Shown one piece after another: positions 12,342-20,254 of a DNA stretch of 64,000 bases. The number at the start of each line of letters is the position of its first letter. Within the stretch, counting starts at the first letter, position 1. The notes below the pieces were generated by a model. It made no database searches. It was not told the origin of the DNA and saw nothing but the letters and a program-made list of their open reading frames with translations. Source of the stretch: Kitasatospora griseola. Lineage in GTDB: Bacteria; Actinomycetota; Actinomycetes; Streptomycetales; Streptomycetaceae. Where the stretch lies: the NCBI RefSeq assembly GCF_014648555.1, contig NZ_BMRI01000003.1, positions 21,432 through 85,431 on the forward strand. Reading direction: 5' to 3'. Position numbers and translations under genes: made by a program.

Positions 12342-13523
12342 TCAGCGGACGGACCGCACCAGCCCGGCCCGCCGGGCCCGCTCCACCGCACCGGGCAGCG
12401 CGGCGGCCAGCGCTTCCACGTCCGCCCGCGTGGAGGTGTGGCCGAGCGAGAACCGCAGCGAGGCGCGGGCGAGTTCGGGGGCCACGCCCATCGCCAGCAG
12501 CACGTGACTGGGCTGCGGGACGCCCGCCGAACAGGCCGAACCGGTGGAGCACTCCACCCCCGCCGCGTCCAGCAGCATCAGCAGCGCGTCGCCCTCGCAG
12601 CCGGGGAAGGAGAAGTGCGCGTTGGCGGGCAGCCGGCCCGCCGGATCCGGGTCGCCGTTCAGCAGCGCGTCGGGCGCGGCCGCCCGGACCACCGCGACCA
12701 GGTCGTCGCGCAGCATGCCGACGCCCGTCGCGTACTCGGGCTGCCGCTCGACGGCCAGCTCCGCCGCCACCGCGAACCCGGCCGCACCGGGCACGTCCAG
12801 CGTCCCGGAGCGGACGTCGCGCTCCTGGCCGCCGCCGTGCAGCAGCGGAACGGGCGTCGCCGAGCGCGACAGCAGCAGCGCGCCGACCCCGTACGGGCCG
12901 CCGATCTTGTGACCGGTGACGGTGAGCGCGGTCAGCCCGGAGTCCGCGAAGGACACCGGGACCTGGCCCAGCGCCTGCACCGCGTCCGCATGCACCGGGA
13001 TGCCGAACTCGGCGGCCACCGCAGCGAGTTCGCGGACCGGCTGGACGGTGCCGACCTCGTTGTTGGCCCACATCACGGTGACCAGCGCGACCGTCTCCGG
13101 CGCCCGCCCGATCGCCTCCCGCAGCGCCTCCGGGTGCACCCGGCCGACCGCGTCCACCGGCAGGTACTCGACCTCGGCGCCCTCGTGCTCGGCCAGCCAG
13201 TGCACCGCGTCCAGCACCGCGTGGTGCTCGACCGGGCTGCTCAGCACCCGGCGGCGGGCCGGGTCGGCGGCCCGCCGGGCCCAGAACAGGCCCTTGACCG
13301 CCAGGTTGTCGGACTCGGTGCCGCCCGCGGTGAACACGATCTCGCTGGGCCGCGCGCCCAGCGACTCGCCCAGCGACTCCCGGGACTCCTCGATCACCCG
13401 GCGGGCCCGCCGCCCGGCGGTGTGCAGCGAGGAGGCGTTGCCGACGACCCCGAACTGCGCCGTCATCGCGGCGATCGCCTCGGGCAGCATCGGGGTGGTG
13501 GCGGCGTGGTCGAGGTAAGCCAT
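12342..13523 (-). CDS. Cysteine desulfurase (NifS/IscS-like, class V aminotransferase fold)
   Basis: 393-residue PLP enzyme. It starts with the family hallmark [12 protein letters not shown]. The cofactor Lys lies in [12 protein letters not shown], the preceding PLP-contact Asp and Gln in [10 protein letters not shown], and the catalytic Cys in the flexible loop [10 protein letters not shown]. It transfers the sulfur of cysteine, as persulfide, to acceptors such as MnmA or Fe-S scaffold proteins. The start is ATG at 13521-13523; the longer frame to 14423 runs antisense to the IclR gene and is rejected. In related genomes such a gene lies close to mnmA (memory); here marR and an MFS gene come between. 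Confidence 0.93.
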   Translation of the reverse strand: MAYLDHAATTPMLPEAIAAMTAQFGVVGNASSLHTAGRRARRVIEESRESLGESLGARPSEIVFTAGGTESDNLAVKGLFWARRAADPARRRVLSSPVEHHAVLDAVHWLAEHEGAEVEYLPVDAVGRVHPEALREAIGRAPETVALVTVMWANNEVGTVQPVRELAAVAAEFGIPVHADAVQALGQVPVSFADSGLTALTVTGHKIGGPYGVGALLLSRSATPVPLLHGGGQERDVRSGTLDVPGAAGFAVAAELAVERQPEYATGVGMLRDDLVAVVRAAAPDALLNGDPDPAGRLPANAHFSFPGCEGDALLMLLDAAGVECSTGSACSAGVPQPSHVLLAMGVAPELARASLRFSLGHTSTRADVEALAAALPGAVERARRAGLVRSVR

Positions 13524-13565
13524 AGCGGGACCAGTGTAGGCGGCCCACGGGTCACGATTTGGCCA

Positions 13566-13580
13566 TTGCACCCTCTGCAA
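13566..13580. promoter_or_regulatory. Candidate IclR-type operator
   Basis: Perfect inverted repeat TTGCA-ccctc-TGCAA in the 102-bp gap between the divergent cysteine desulfurase (minus) and IclR regulator (plus) genes, about 45 bp before the IclR start. Its position suits autoregulation by the IclR protein and possible control of the desulfurase gene. Motif and spacing are seen; the protein-site link is inferred. Confidence 0.4.
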
Positions 13581-13625
13581 CGCGCCGTTAGCCTTCCGGC
13601 CACGCCGCTGTGAGAAGGGAGGGCC

Positions 13626-14447
13626 ATGTCCCAGACGGTCGACCGCGCGCTGACCATCCTGGCCTCGCTCGGTGAGGGCCCGGCCTCGCTGGAACAGGCC
13701 GCGTCCCGGATCGGGGTGCACAAGTCCACCGCCCTGCGGCTGCTGCGCACCCTGCAGGAACACGGCTTCGTCACCCGGCAGTCCGACCACCGCTACCGGC
13801 TCGGCGGCCGACTCTTCGCCCTCGCCCACCAGGCGCTGGAGGGCATCGACATCCGCCAGGTCGCCGCCCCCTACCTGGCGGTGCTGAACGAGCGGTACGG
13901 GCACACCGTCCACCTGTCGGTACTGGAGGGCGACGAGGTGCTCTACCTGGACAAGGTCGACGCCCGCTACCCGGACACCGGCCAGGGCTGGCTGGGCGAG
14001 GACAGCCGGATCGGCCGGCGCGCCCCCGCGGTGGCCACCGCCGCCGGCAAGGTGCTGCTCGCCGACCTGCCCGCGGACCGGCTCGCCGCCTTCCTCGCCG
14101 AGGCCGAGTTCCCGGCCCGCACCCCGCAGTCCATCCGCGACCCGCAGGCGCTGCGGGACCAGCTCGCCGAGGTGCAGCGGCTCGGCTGGGCGGCCGACCA
14201 GGCCGAGTACCACGAGTCGGTGAACTGCATCGCCGCCCCGATCGCCGGCACCGAGGGCACCGCGATCGCCGCCTGCTCGATCTCCGCCCCGGTCCGGGTC
14301 GCCTCGGTCGTCGAGCTGTCCAAGCTGCTGCCGGAACTGCTCTGCACGGTCGAGGCGATCTCGCTGGCGTACGGCGGCTCCCCTACTCCTCGCTGGTGCG
14401 AGAACCGTTGCGGTGCCAAGCACGCGGTGCGCGCCACCCGTACTTGA
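13626..14447 (+). CDS. IclR-family transcriptional regulator
   Basis: 273-residue regulator. The N-terminal winged HTH covers about residues 1-65 ([23 protein letters not shown], with wing [10 protein letters not shown]). A C-terminal GAF-like IclR effector domain follows ([39 protein letters not shown]). The ATG at 13626 has a good GGGAGG ribosome site. The last 20 or so residues ([15 protein letters not shown] and onward) lie antisense to the end of the convergent UPF0126 gene, a 65-bp overlap, and do not look like a family domain. The ligand and targets are unknown; it may regulate itself or the divergent desulfurase. Confidence 0.92.
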   Translation: MSQTVDRALTILASLGEGPASLEQAASRIGVHKSTALRLLRTLQEHGFVTRQSDHRYRLGGRLFALAHQALEGIDIRQVAAPYLAVLNERYGHTVHLSVLEGDEVLYLDKVDARYPDTGQGWLGEDSRIGRRAPAVATAAGKVLLADLPADRLAAFLAEAEFPARTPQSIRDPQALRDQLAEVQRLGWAADQAEYHESVNCIAAPIAGTEGTAIAACSISAPVRVASVVELSKLLPELLCTVEAISLAYGGSPTPRWCENRCGAKHAVRATRT

Positions 14448-15057
14448 GCGCCAGCATCCGCACCGTGAACGCGGCCACCGCCGCCAGCGCCGCGCTCACC
14501 GGGGTGAGCTGCCCGATGCCGATCAGCAGCGCCGTGATCGCCGCGCCGATCAGCGCCGGCACCGCGTAGATCTCCCGGTCCCAGCGCAGCAGCGAGGGCG
14601 GCTCCATCGCCAGCACGTCACGGACCACGCCGCCGCCCGCCGCAGTCAGCATGCCGCAGGCCACCGAGGCGACCGCGCCGAGCCCGTAGTCGTGCGCCTT
14701 GATGGTGCCGGTGACGGCGAACAGGCCGAGGCCCGCCGCGTCCAGCACCATCACCGCCCGGGTGATCCGCTCCACCTCCGGGTGCAGGAAGAACACCACC
14801 ACCCCGGCCACCAGCGGGGTCGCGAAATAACCGGCGTTGGTGAAAGCGGCCACCGGGAGCGCCCCGATCATCAAGTCCCGCAGCACGCCGCCGCCCAGCG
14901 CGGTGGCCTCGGCCAGCACGCAGATGCCGAAGATGTCCATGTTCTTCCGAACCGCCATCAGGCCGCCGGACAGCGCGAAGACGAAAATGCCCACCAGGTC
15001 GAGGATCTGCTGGACGTCGTGCGGGAAGATCTCGGATGTCACCTGGTCAGTGTCCAC
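14383..15057 (-). CDS. UPF0126/TRIC-type membrane protein (YadS-like)
   Basis: About 224 residues with six or seven hydrophobic segments and two internal repeats, each carrying a glycine-rich GGGVxRD motif ([14 protein letters not shown] and [15 protein letters not shown]). This is the signature of the UPF0126 family, related to trimeric intracellular cation channels; some members have been linked to glycine transport. The start is uncertain. GTG at 15057 ([11 protein letters not shown]) is chosen because it follows the ferritin-like gene by 29 bp; a second GTG at 15042 is possible. Neither has a strong ribosome site. Its 3' end overlaps the convergent IclR gene by 65 bp. Confidence 0.85.
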   Translation of the reverse strand: MDTDQVTSEIFPHDVQQILDLVGIFVFALSGGLMAVRKNMDIFGICVLAEATALGGGVLRDLMIGALPVAAFTNAGYFATPLVAGVVVFFLHPEVERITRAVMVLDAAGLGLFAVTGTIKAHDYGLGAVASVACGMLTAAGGGVVRDVLAMEPPSLLRWDREIYAVPALIGAAITALLIGIGQLTPVSAALAAVAAFTVRMLALKYGWRAPRAWHRNGSRTSEE

Positions 15058-15086
15058 GTCGCCCGACCGGCGCCGATCGCCGGGAG

Positions 15087-15866
15087 TCAGACGAACGACT
15101 CGTGCGGCGCCGGCCCGCCCAGCGCGTTCAGCTTGGCGGGCATCCGCAGCGTCGTCATCCGCCGCCACCCGCCGGCCCGCTCGAACCCGTGCACCGCGTG
15201 GATGCCCGCCGCCAGCGCCGCCGACTTCGCCCGCGGCCAGCGCAACAGCTCCCCCAGGTGCGCCATCACCGCCAGGCTGACGTCCCGGTAGGTGCGGATC
15301 TCCGCCCGGGCGGTCTCCTGCAGGGTGTCCAGGATCAGCCGGCCGTGCCCGTGGTACGCGAGCCGCAGCAACTCCTCGTGGCAGAACGCCAGATGGTTGT
15401 CCTCGTCGTTGGAGATCATCCGCACCGCCCGGCCCAGCTCCGGGTGGTCGCCGAAGATCCGCTTCAGCATCAGCATCTGCTCGGACGCCCGCTGCTCGGT
15501 CACCCTGCTGTGCGCCAGGTACGTGATCACGTCCTGCTCGGTCAGCGGCTCGTCCCGGCGCAGCCGGGCGTGCGCCAGGCCGATGCCCTGCCGCTCCAGG
15601 ATCATCGTGTAGTCGGTCTCGTCCGGGACCTCGGCCGGATCGAGGCCGCGCTTGTGCATCAGCGCCTTGAAGATCCGCCCGTGCTTGTCCTCGTCCGCGC
15701 CGTGCCGGGCCACCTTCGGCGCCAGCTCCTGATCGGGCACCAGCCGGGCGATCCGGCCGTTCTCCCAGCCGCCCTGGTCCTCCCCCTTGGCCGCGATCGA
15801 GCAGAACAGCCGGAACGCCCGGTCGTCGTCGTGGATCTCCTGGAACAGACTGCGGGCCGACAGCAT
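15087..15866 (-). CDS. Ferritin-like di-iron-fold protein
   Basis: 259-residue, mostly helical protein with two ExxH-type metal motifs, ADEDKH near residue 60 and NDEDNH near residue 150, plus further acidic/His pairs (CHEELLRL). This pattern fits a ferritin-like four-helix bundle that binds two metal ions, but no specific enzymatic subfamily is recognised. The start is ATG at 15864-15866 with GAGGGG upstream. It probably shares a transcript with the downstream UPF0126 gene, 29 bp away. Confidence 0.75.
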   Translation of the reverse strand: MLSARSLFQEIHDDDRAFRLFCSIAAKGEDQGGWENGRIARLVPDQELAPKVARHGADEDKHGRIFKALMHKRGLDPAEVPDETDYTMILERQGIGLAHARLRRDEPLTEQDVITYLAHSRVTEQRASEQMLMLKRIFGDHPELGRAVRMISNDEDNHLAFCHEELLRLAYHGHGRLILDTLQETARAEIRTYRDVSLAVMAHLGELLRWPRAKSAALAAGIHAVHGFERAGGWRRMTTLRMPAKLNALGGPAPHESFV

Positions 15867-15989
15867 GGTGGACCTACCCCTCGCGCGGGAGCCGGGACAT
15901 TCCGGTCCAGCTCAAGGCACCCGCACCGCCCGGGCAACAGCTCGCGCTCCCTGCTGCGCCGGACGGTGGACGGCCTTGCCGCACTCGGA

Positions 15990-16901
15990 CTAGCCGACCA
16001 GCCGGCGCCGCCAGTCCAGGCCCGTGACCCGGATCGCCTCGTCCGGACTACCGTCCCAACGGACCGTCAGGCCGCACTCCTCCAGCGCCGCCACGACCTC
16101 CCGGCCGACGGCCGCCGTGGTCTCCTCCGAGTCGTCGAAGCCTCCGTACAGCAGCCACAGGTCCTGGCCGGCCGCCGCGCCCTCGGTGCACTGGGAGTGG
16201 AAGTACACGAAGCCGCGCGCCTCCGGGTTCTCCGCCCCGATCTCCCCGTTGCCGCAACTGCGGCAGCAGGTGAAGTTCTCCCGGGCCGTGATGCCGCTCG
16301 ACTCCAGCGCGGCGAACGCCCGCGCCACCCGTTCCGGATCGGTCTCGCCGACCCAGCTCCGCTGCTCGGCGACCCGCTCCAGCCACATCCGGTCGACCAG
16401 CTGCTTCGCCTGGGCCTTCGTCACCGGTCGGACGCCCTTGTCGACCAGGCACTCCTCCGCGGCCTCGGCCGCCTGCGCGAGGGTCGTGTAGCCCTCCACC
16501 AGCAGCCGCCGCACCTCGGCGACCAGGGTCCGCTCGTCCTGCTCGGACAGCTCCAGCGGCGCGGGCTCCGGATCCGGCCCGAAGTCGATCCGCTCCCACG
16601 CGGCCCCGGCGTCCCAGCCCTCGTCCTCCCGCGCCCACCCGAGCAGCAGCGCGGCGACCTGCTCCACGTCCTGCACCTGCGTCCCGTAGTGCCGCGCGGG
16701 GCTCCCCGCCCGGTGCTCCACCGTCCACGCCCCGTTCTCCGGGCACGCCTGCGCATACGTGTCCGGCAGGTCCGGCACCCGCTGCAGCACCACGAACGTC
16801 CCGCTCGCGTACGCCATGTCCCGCACCGTGTCGACGAGTTCGTCCTCCGACAACCGCACCCGCACCACGTCCGCCTGGTCCCGCACCGCAATCCGAAGCA
16901 T
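15990..16901 (-). CDS. DUF6891-like hypothetical protein
   Basis: 303-residue soluble protein. The C-terminal half carries ITARENFTCCRSCGNGEIG, a Cys-rich segment with CxxC spacing that may bind zinc, followed by RGFVYFHSQCTEGAA and LWLLYGGFDDSEE. This resembles the actinobacterial DUF6891 family (recalled, not searched). The N-terminal half (about 1-170) has acidic and Trp-containing segments without a recognised domain. The ATG at 16901 is chosen; a GTG three codons upstream (16910) is nearer to a GGGTGGG stretch and may be the true start. No neighbour reveals a function. Confidence 0.7.
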   Translation of the reverse strand: MLRIAVRDQADVVRVRLSEDELVDTVRDMAYASGTFVVLQRVPDLPDTYAQACPENGAWTVEHRAGSPARHYGTQVQDVEQVAALLLGWAREDEGWDAGAAWERIDFGPDPEPAPLELSEQDERTLVAEVRRLLVEGYTTLAQAAEAAEECLVDKGVRPVTKAQAKQLVDRMWLERVAEQRSWVGETDPERVARAFAALESSGITARENFTCCRSCGNGEIGAENPEARGFVYFHSQCTEGAAAGQDLWLLYGGFDDSEETTAAVGREVVAALEECGLTVRWDGSPDEAIRVTGLDWRRRLVG

Positions 16902-16966
16902 GTCCGCCACTTTCCCACCCGGCACTGTCAGGCCGGCGGGCGCCCGCCACCGCCCGTGAACGGCGA

Positions 16967-17005
16967 AGGTCCGCCCCGGGAGGGAACCCCTCCCGGGACG
17001 GACCT
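16967..17005 (-). terminator. Terminator of the peptide ABC operon
   Basis: Arms of 18 bases, 16967-16984 and 16988-17005, match with one mismatch and leave a 3-base loop. The structure starts 12 bp past the stop of the last operon gene (17017). The outer arm (AGGTCCG...CGGACCT) is shared with the terminator at 1588-1628. Confidence 0.85.
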
Positions 17006-17016
17006 CGGGCGTCCGA

Positions 17017-18066
17017 CTACTCGCCTGCGTTCTCCGGGAAGTGGCACGCCACCTGGTGCCCCGGCCGCGCAGCGCTGAGCGGGGGCTCCTGGCTCGCGCA
17101 GATGTCCTGCGCCTTCCAGCAGCGGGTGCGGAACCGGCAGCCCGACGGCGGGTTGAGCGGCGACGGGACGTCACCGGTGAGCAGGATCCGCTCGCGGCGC
17201 TCCTTGCGTCGCGGGTCGGGGACCGGCACCGCGGACATCAGGGCGTTGGTGTAGGGGTGCATCGGCTCGGCGTACAGGGAGTCGCGGTCGGCGATCTCCA
17301 CCACCTTGCCGAGGTACATCACGGCGACCCGGTCGGAGACGTGCCGGACCACCGAGAGGTCGTGCGCGATGATCAGGTAGGTCAGGCCGAGCTCCTTCTG
17401 GAGGTCGTCCAGCAGGTTGACCACCTGGGCCTGGATGGAGACGTCCAGGGCGGAGACCGGCTCGTCCGCGACGATCATCTTGGGGCGGAGGGCGAGCGCG
17501 CGGGCGATGCCGATGCGCTGGCGCTGGCCGCCGGAGAACTCGTGCGGGTAGCGGTTGTAGTGCTCCGGGCTGAGTCCGCAGAGCTCCAGCAGGTCCTGGA
17601 CGGCCTTCTTGACGCCGTGCTCGGTCTGGACGTTCTGGAGCCGGAACGGCGCGCCGACGATGGTGCCGATGGTGTGCCGGGGGTTCAGCGAGGAGTACGG
17701 GTCCTGGAAGATCATCTGGATGTCGCGGCGGTACGGCCGCATCGCCGAGACTCCCAGGTGGGTGATGTCGGCGCCCTCGAACTCGATCTTCCCGCTGGTG
17801 GGTTCGTCGAGCCGGGTGACCAGGCGCCCCATCGTGGACTTGCCGCAGCCGGACTCGCCGACCACGCCGAGCGTCTCGCCGGCCATGACCTCGAAGTCGA
17901 TGCCGTCGACGGCGCGCACCGCGCCGACCTGACGCTTCAGCAGGCCCTTGGTGACCGGGAAGTGCCGGGTCAGCCCGGTGACCCGCAGCAGGGGTTCACG
18001 GTCCGGGCCGGGTGCCTGGGCGGGCACCTTCGCGGCCTGCGGGGCCGCCGTCTGGCTGTCCGTCAT
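17017..18066 (-). CDS. Peptide-type ABC importer, ATP-binding protein (OppF/DppF class)
   Basis: 349-residue ATPase of the oligo/dipeptide/nickel importer class. It contains Walker [11 protein letters not shown]-loop [13 protein letters not shown], signature [14 protein letters not shown], Walker [15 protein letters not shown] and the H-loop AHDLSVV. The C-terminal oligopeptide-transporter extension has the cysteine cluster [16 protein letters not shown] that binds Fe-S in some relatives. The start is ATG at 18066 with GGAG upstream. It is the last gene of the operon, 28 bp after the OppD-type gene. Confidence 0.94.
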   Translation of the reverse strand: MTDSQTAAPQAAKVPAQAPGPDREPLLRVTGLTRHFPVTKGLLKRQVGAVRAVDGIDFEVMAGETLGVVGESGCGKSTMGRLVTRLDEPTSGKIEFEGADITHLGVSAMRPYRRDIQMIFQDPYSSLNPRHTIGTIVGAPFRLQNVQTEHGVKKAVQDLLELCGLSPEHYNRYPHEFSGGQRQRIGIARALALRPKMIVADEPVSALDVSIQAQVVNLLDDLQKELGLTYLIIAHDLSVVRHVSDRVAVMYLGKVVEIADRDSLYAEPMHPYTNALMSAVPVPDPRRKERRERILLTGDVPSPLNPPSGCRFRTRCWKAQDICASQEPPLSAARPGHQVACHFPENAGE

Positions 18067-18094
18067 CGGTTGTCTCCAAGTGGGTGGTACGTGC

Positions 18095-19141
18095 TCACAG
18101 CCGGGGCGCGATCTCTTCGGTGAAGATCCGGTGGCGTTCGGCGATCGGCAGGTGGCAGGCGGCGTAGTGCCGGGGTACGGCTTCGGCGAGCACGGGCACC
18201 TCGCCGGTGGAGCGGCCGCCGGTGAGCTCGGCGTACGGGCAGCGCGGGTGGAACGCGCAGCCGGACGGCACGTTGATCAGGCTCGGCGGGGTGCCCTTGA
18301 CCGGGATCAGCCGGTCCTGGAGCTCCCGGTCGAGACGGGGCATCGAGCCGAGCAGGCCCCAGGTGTAGGGGTGCTCGGGGGATTCGAAGATGGTCGCGGC
18401 GGGGCCGCGCTCGACGGGCTTGCCGCCGTACATGACCAGGATGTCGTCGGCGATCTCGGCGACCACGCCCAGGTCGTGCGTGATGATGATGACGGCGGAG
18501 CCGAACTCCTTCTGCAGGTCCCGGATCAGGTCGAGGATCTGCGCCTGGACGGTGACGTCCAGGGCAGTGGTCGGCTCGTCGGCGATCAGCAGCGAGGGGT
18601 CGTTGACCAGCGCCATGGCGATCATGGCGCGCTGGCGCATGCCGCCGGAGAACTCGTGCGGGTAGTTGTCGACCCGCTTGTCGGGCTGCGGGATGCCGAC
18701 CCGGTCGAGCATCTCGATGGCGCGGGTGCGGGCGACCTTCTTGGAGGTGCCCGGGTGGTGGGCCCGGTAGCCCTCGATGATCTGGGCGCCGACCGTGTAG
18801 TACGGGTGCATCGCGGTCAGCGGGTCCTGGAAGATCATCGCCATCTTCTTGCCCCGGAGCTTGCGCACCTGGTCCGGGTCGGCGGAGACCAGCTCCTGGC
18901 CGTCCAGCCAGATCTCGCCGGAGATCTGCGGGGCGCCGCGCTTGGTGCCGGTGCGGTGCAGGCCCATGATCGACAGCGAGGTGACGGACTTTCCGGAGCC
19001 GGACTCGCCGACGATGCCCAGGGTCTTCCCGCGCTCCAGGTCGAAGCTCAGGCCGTTGACGGACTTGACCAGTCCGTCGTCGGTCGGGAAGTGCACCTTG
19101 AGGTCGCGGACGGAGAGGAAAGGCTTGTCAGTGTTGCTCAT
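18095..19141 (-). CDS. Peptide-type ABC importer, ATP-binding protein (OppD/DppD class)
   Basis: 348-residue ATPase with Walker [13 protein letters not shown]-loop [12 protein letters not shown], signature [14 protein letters not shown], Walker [15 protein letters not shown] and H-loop THDLGVV. The C-terminal OppD extension includes [14 protein letters not shown]. It pairs with the OppF-type subunit downstream to energise the two permeases. The ATG overlaps the stop of the permease gene (ATGA), so translation is coupled. Confidence 0.94.
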   Translation of the reverse strand: MSNTDKPFLSVRDLKVHFPTDDGLVKSVNGLSFDLERGKTLGIVGESGSGKSVTSLSIMGLHRTGTKRGAPQISGEIWLDGQELVSADPDQVRKLRGKKMAMIFQDPLTAMHPYYTVGAQIIEGYRAHHPGTSKKVARTRAIEMLDRVGIPQPDKRVDNYPHEFSGGMRQRAMIAMALVNDPSLLIADEPTTALDVTVQAQILDLIRDLQKEFGSAVIIITHDLGVVAEIADDILVMYGGKPVERGPAATIFESPEHPYTWGLLGSMPRLDRELQDRLIPVKGTPPSLINVPSGCAFHPRCPYAELTGGRSTGEVPVLAEAVPRHYAACHLPIAERHRIFTEEIAPRL

Positions 19142-20136
19142 GCCAGCTTCACCCGGGGATCGACGACGGCGTACAGCAGGTCAACCAGGAGGTTGGCGAT
19201 CACGATGAAGAACGCGGCGAAGAGCGTCACACCCATGATCACCGGCAGGTCGCTGGAGGCGATCGACTGGACCGCCTCGTAGCCGAGCCCGCGCAGGTTG
19301 AAGGTGTTCTCGGTGAGCACCGCGCCACCCAGCAGGCCGCCGAGGTCCATGCCGAAGATGGTCAGGATCGGCGTCAGCGTGGAGCGCAGGGCGTGCTTGC
19401 CGATGACCACCGGTTCCCGGAGGCCCTTGGCGCGCGCGGTGCGGATGTAGTCCTCGCCGAGCACGTCCAGCAGGGTGGCCCGACTGAGTCGGGCGTAGGT
19501 CGCCGCGAACAGGAAGGCCAGGGTGACCCACGGCAGCACCAGTCCCTGGAACCAGGCCACCGGATCGGCTGTGAAGTCGGTGTACTTGCGTGGGAACCAG
19601 CCGAGTTGGCCGACGAAGATCGCGAGCGAGACCAGGCCGGTGAAGTACATCGGCAGCGAGACGCCGGCCAGCGCGACCGACATCGAGATGCGGTCCAGCG
19701 CGGTGCCGCGGCGCAGCGCGGAGACGATGCCGGTGGCGGTGCCGAGCACCAGCCACAGGATCGAGGCGCCGATGGCGAGCGAGAAGTCCACGCCGACCCG
19801 GTCGAGCAGCAGCGGCCAGACTTCGCGCTCGGTCTTGAACGAGTAACCCAGGCAGGGGGCGTAGCAGTGGGTGACGTCGGTACCGGCGTTGTAGGAACGG
19901 CCGACGACGATGCCCTTCAGGAAGAGCCAGAACTGTTCGACGATCGACTTGTCGAGGCCCATCTTGTGGCGGATACCCTCGACGGCCACCTTGTCCGCGA
20001 TCTTGCCCACGTAGAGCAGTGCGGGGTCGGTTCCGGTGAGCTTGGGCACCATGAAGAAGATGCCGAAGGTCACCGCAGCGACCACCAGCAGCATGAGGAC
20101 GACGTTGATCAGTCGCCTGAAGAGATACACGAGCAC
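19138..20136 (-). CDS. Peptide-type ABC importer, permease (OppB/DppB class)
   Basis: 332-residue permease with an N-terminal membrane anchor (YLFRRLINVVLMLLVVAAV), five further membrane segments and the EAA loop YIRTARAKGLREPVVIGKHALR. A long periplasmic loop between helices 1 and 2 contains two cysteines (THCYAPC). The GTG at 20136 is preferred: an AGGG stretch lies about 11 bp upstream, and the alternative GTG at 20211 would place a long perfect hairpin (20155-20196) inside the coding region and itself sits in a second hairpin. The 25 extra residues of that longer form are Pro/Gly-rich. The stop overlaps the OppD-type start. Confidence 0.88.
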   Translation of the reverse strand: MLVYLFRRLINVVLMLLVVAAVTFGIFFMVPKLTGTDPALLYVGKIADKVAVEGIRHKMGLDKSIVEQFWLFLKGIVVGRSYNAGTDVTHCYAPCLGYSFKTEREVWPLLLDRVGVDFSLAIGASILWLVLGTATGIVSALRRGTALDRISMSVALAGVSLPMYFTGLVSLAIFVGQLGWFPRKYTDFTADPVAWFQGLVLPWVTLAFLFAATYARLSRATLLDVLGEDYIRTARAKGLREPVVIGKHALRSTLTPILTIFGMDLGGLLGGAVLTENTFNLRGLGYEAVQSIASSDLPVIMGVTLFAAFFIVIANLLVDLLYAVVDPRVKLA

Positions 20137-20154
20137 TGCGGTCGGCCCTGCCAC

Positions 20155-20217
20155 GGGCCGGCCGGGGTTCCCCGGTAGGGGTGTCCCGGCCGGCCCGGGC
20201 AGGGCCTTCACCTGCCC
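20155..20217 (-). promoter_or_regulatory. Intercistronic stem-loops between binding-protein and permease genes
   Basis: Two hairpins lie between the lipoprotein gene (ends 20255) and the permease start (20136). The first has perfect 12-base arms, GGGCCGGCCGGG at 20155-20166 and CCCGGCCGGCCC at 20185-20196, enclosing a further CCCC/GGGG stem. The second is GGGCAGG at 20197-20203 with CCTGCCC at 20211-20217. Such structures in ABC operons typically stabilise the binding-protein mRNA or partly terminate transcription, giving more binding protein than membrane parts. The effect here is inferred. Confidence 0.7.
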
Positions 20218-20254
20218 TTCGGACTAGCGGTGCGAACTAAGGGAGAAGGTCAGG

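Noticed and set aside
20137-20211. N-terminal extension of the OppB-type permease from GTG 20211
   Set aside because: It would encode a Pro/Gly-rich segment across a perfect 12-bp hairpin, and its start codon lies in a second hairpin. The GTG at 20136 precedes the normal family N-terminus.
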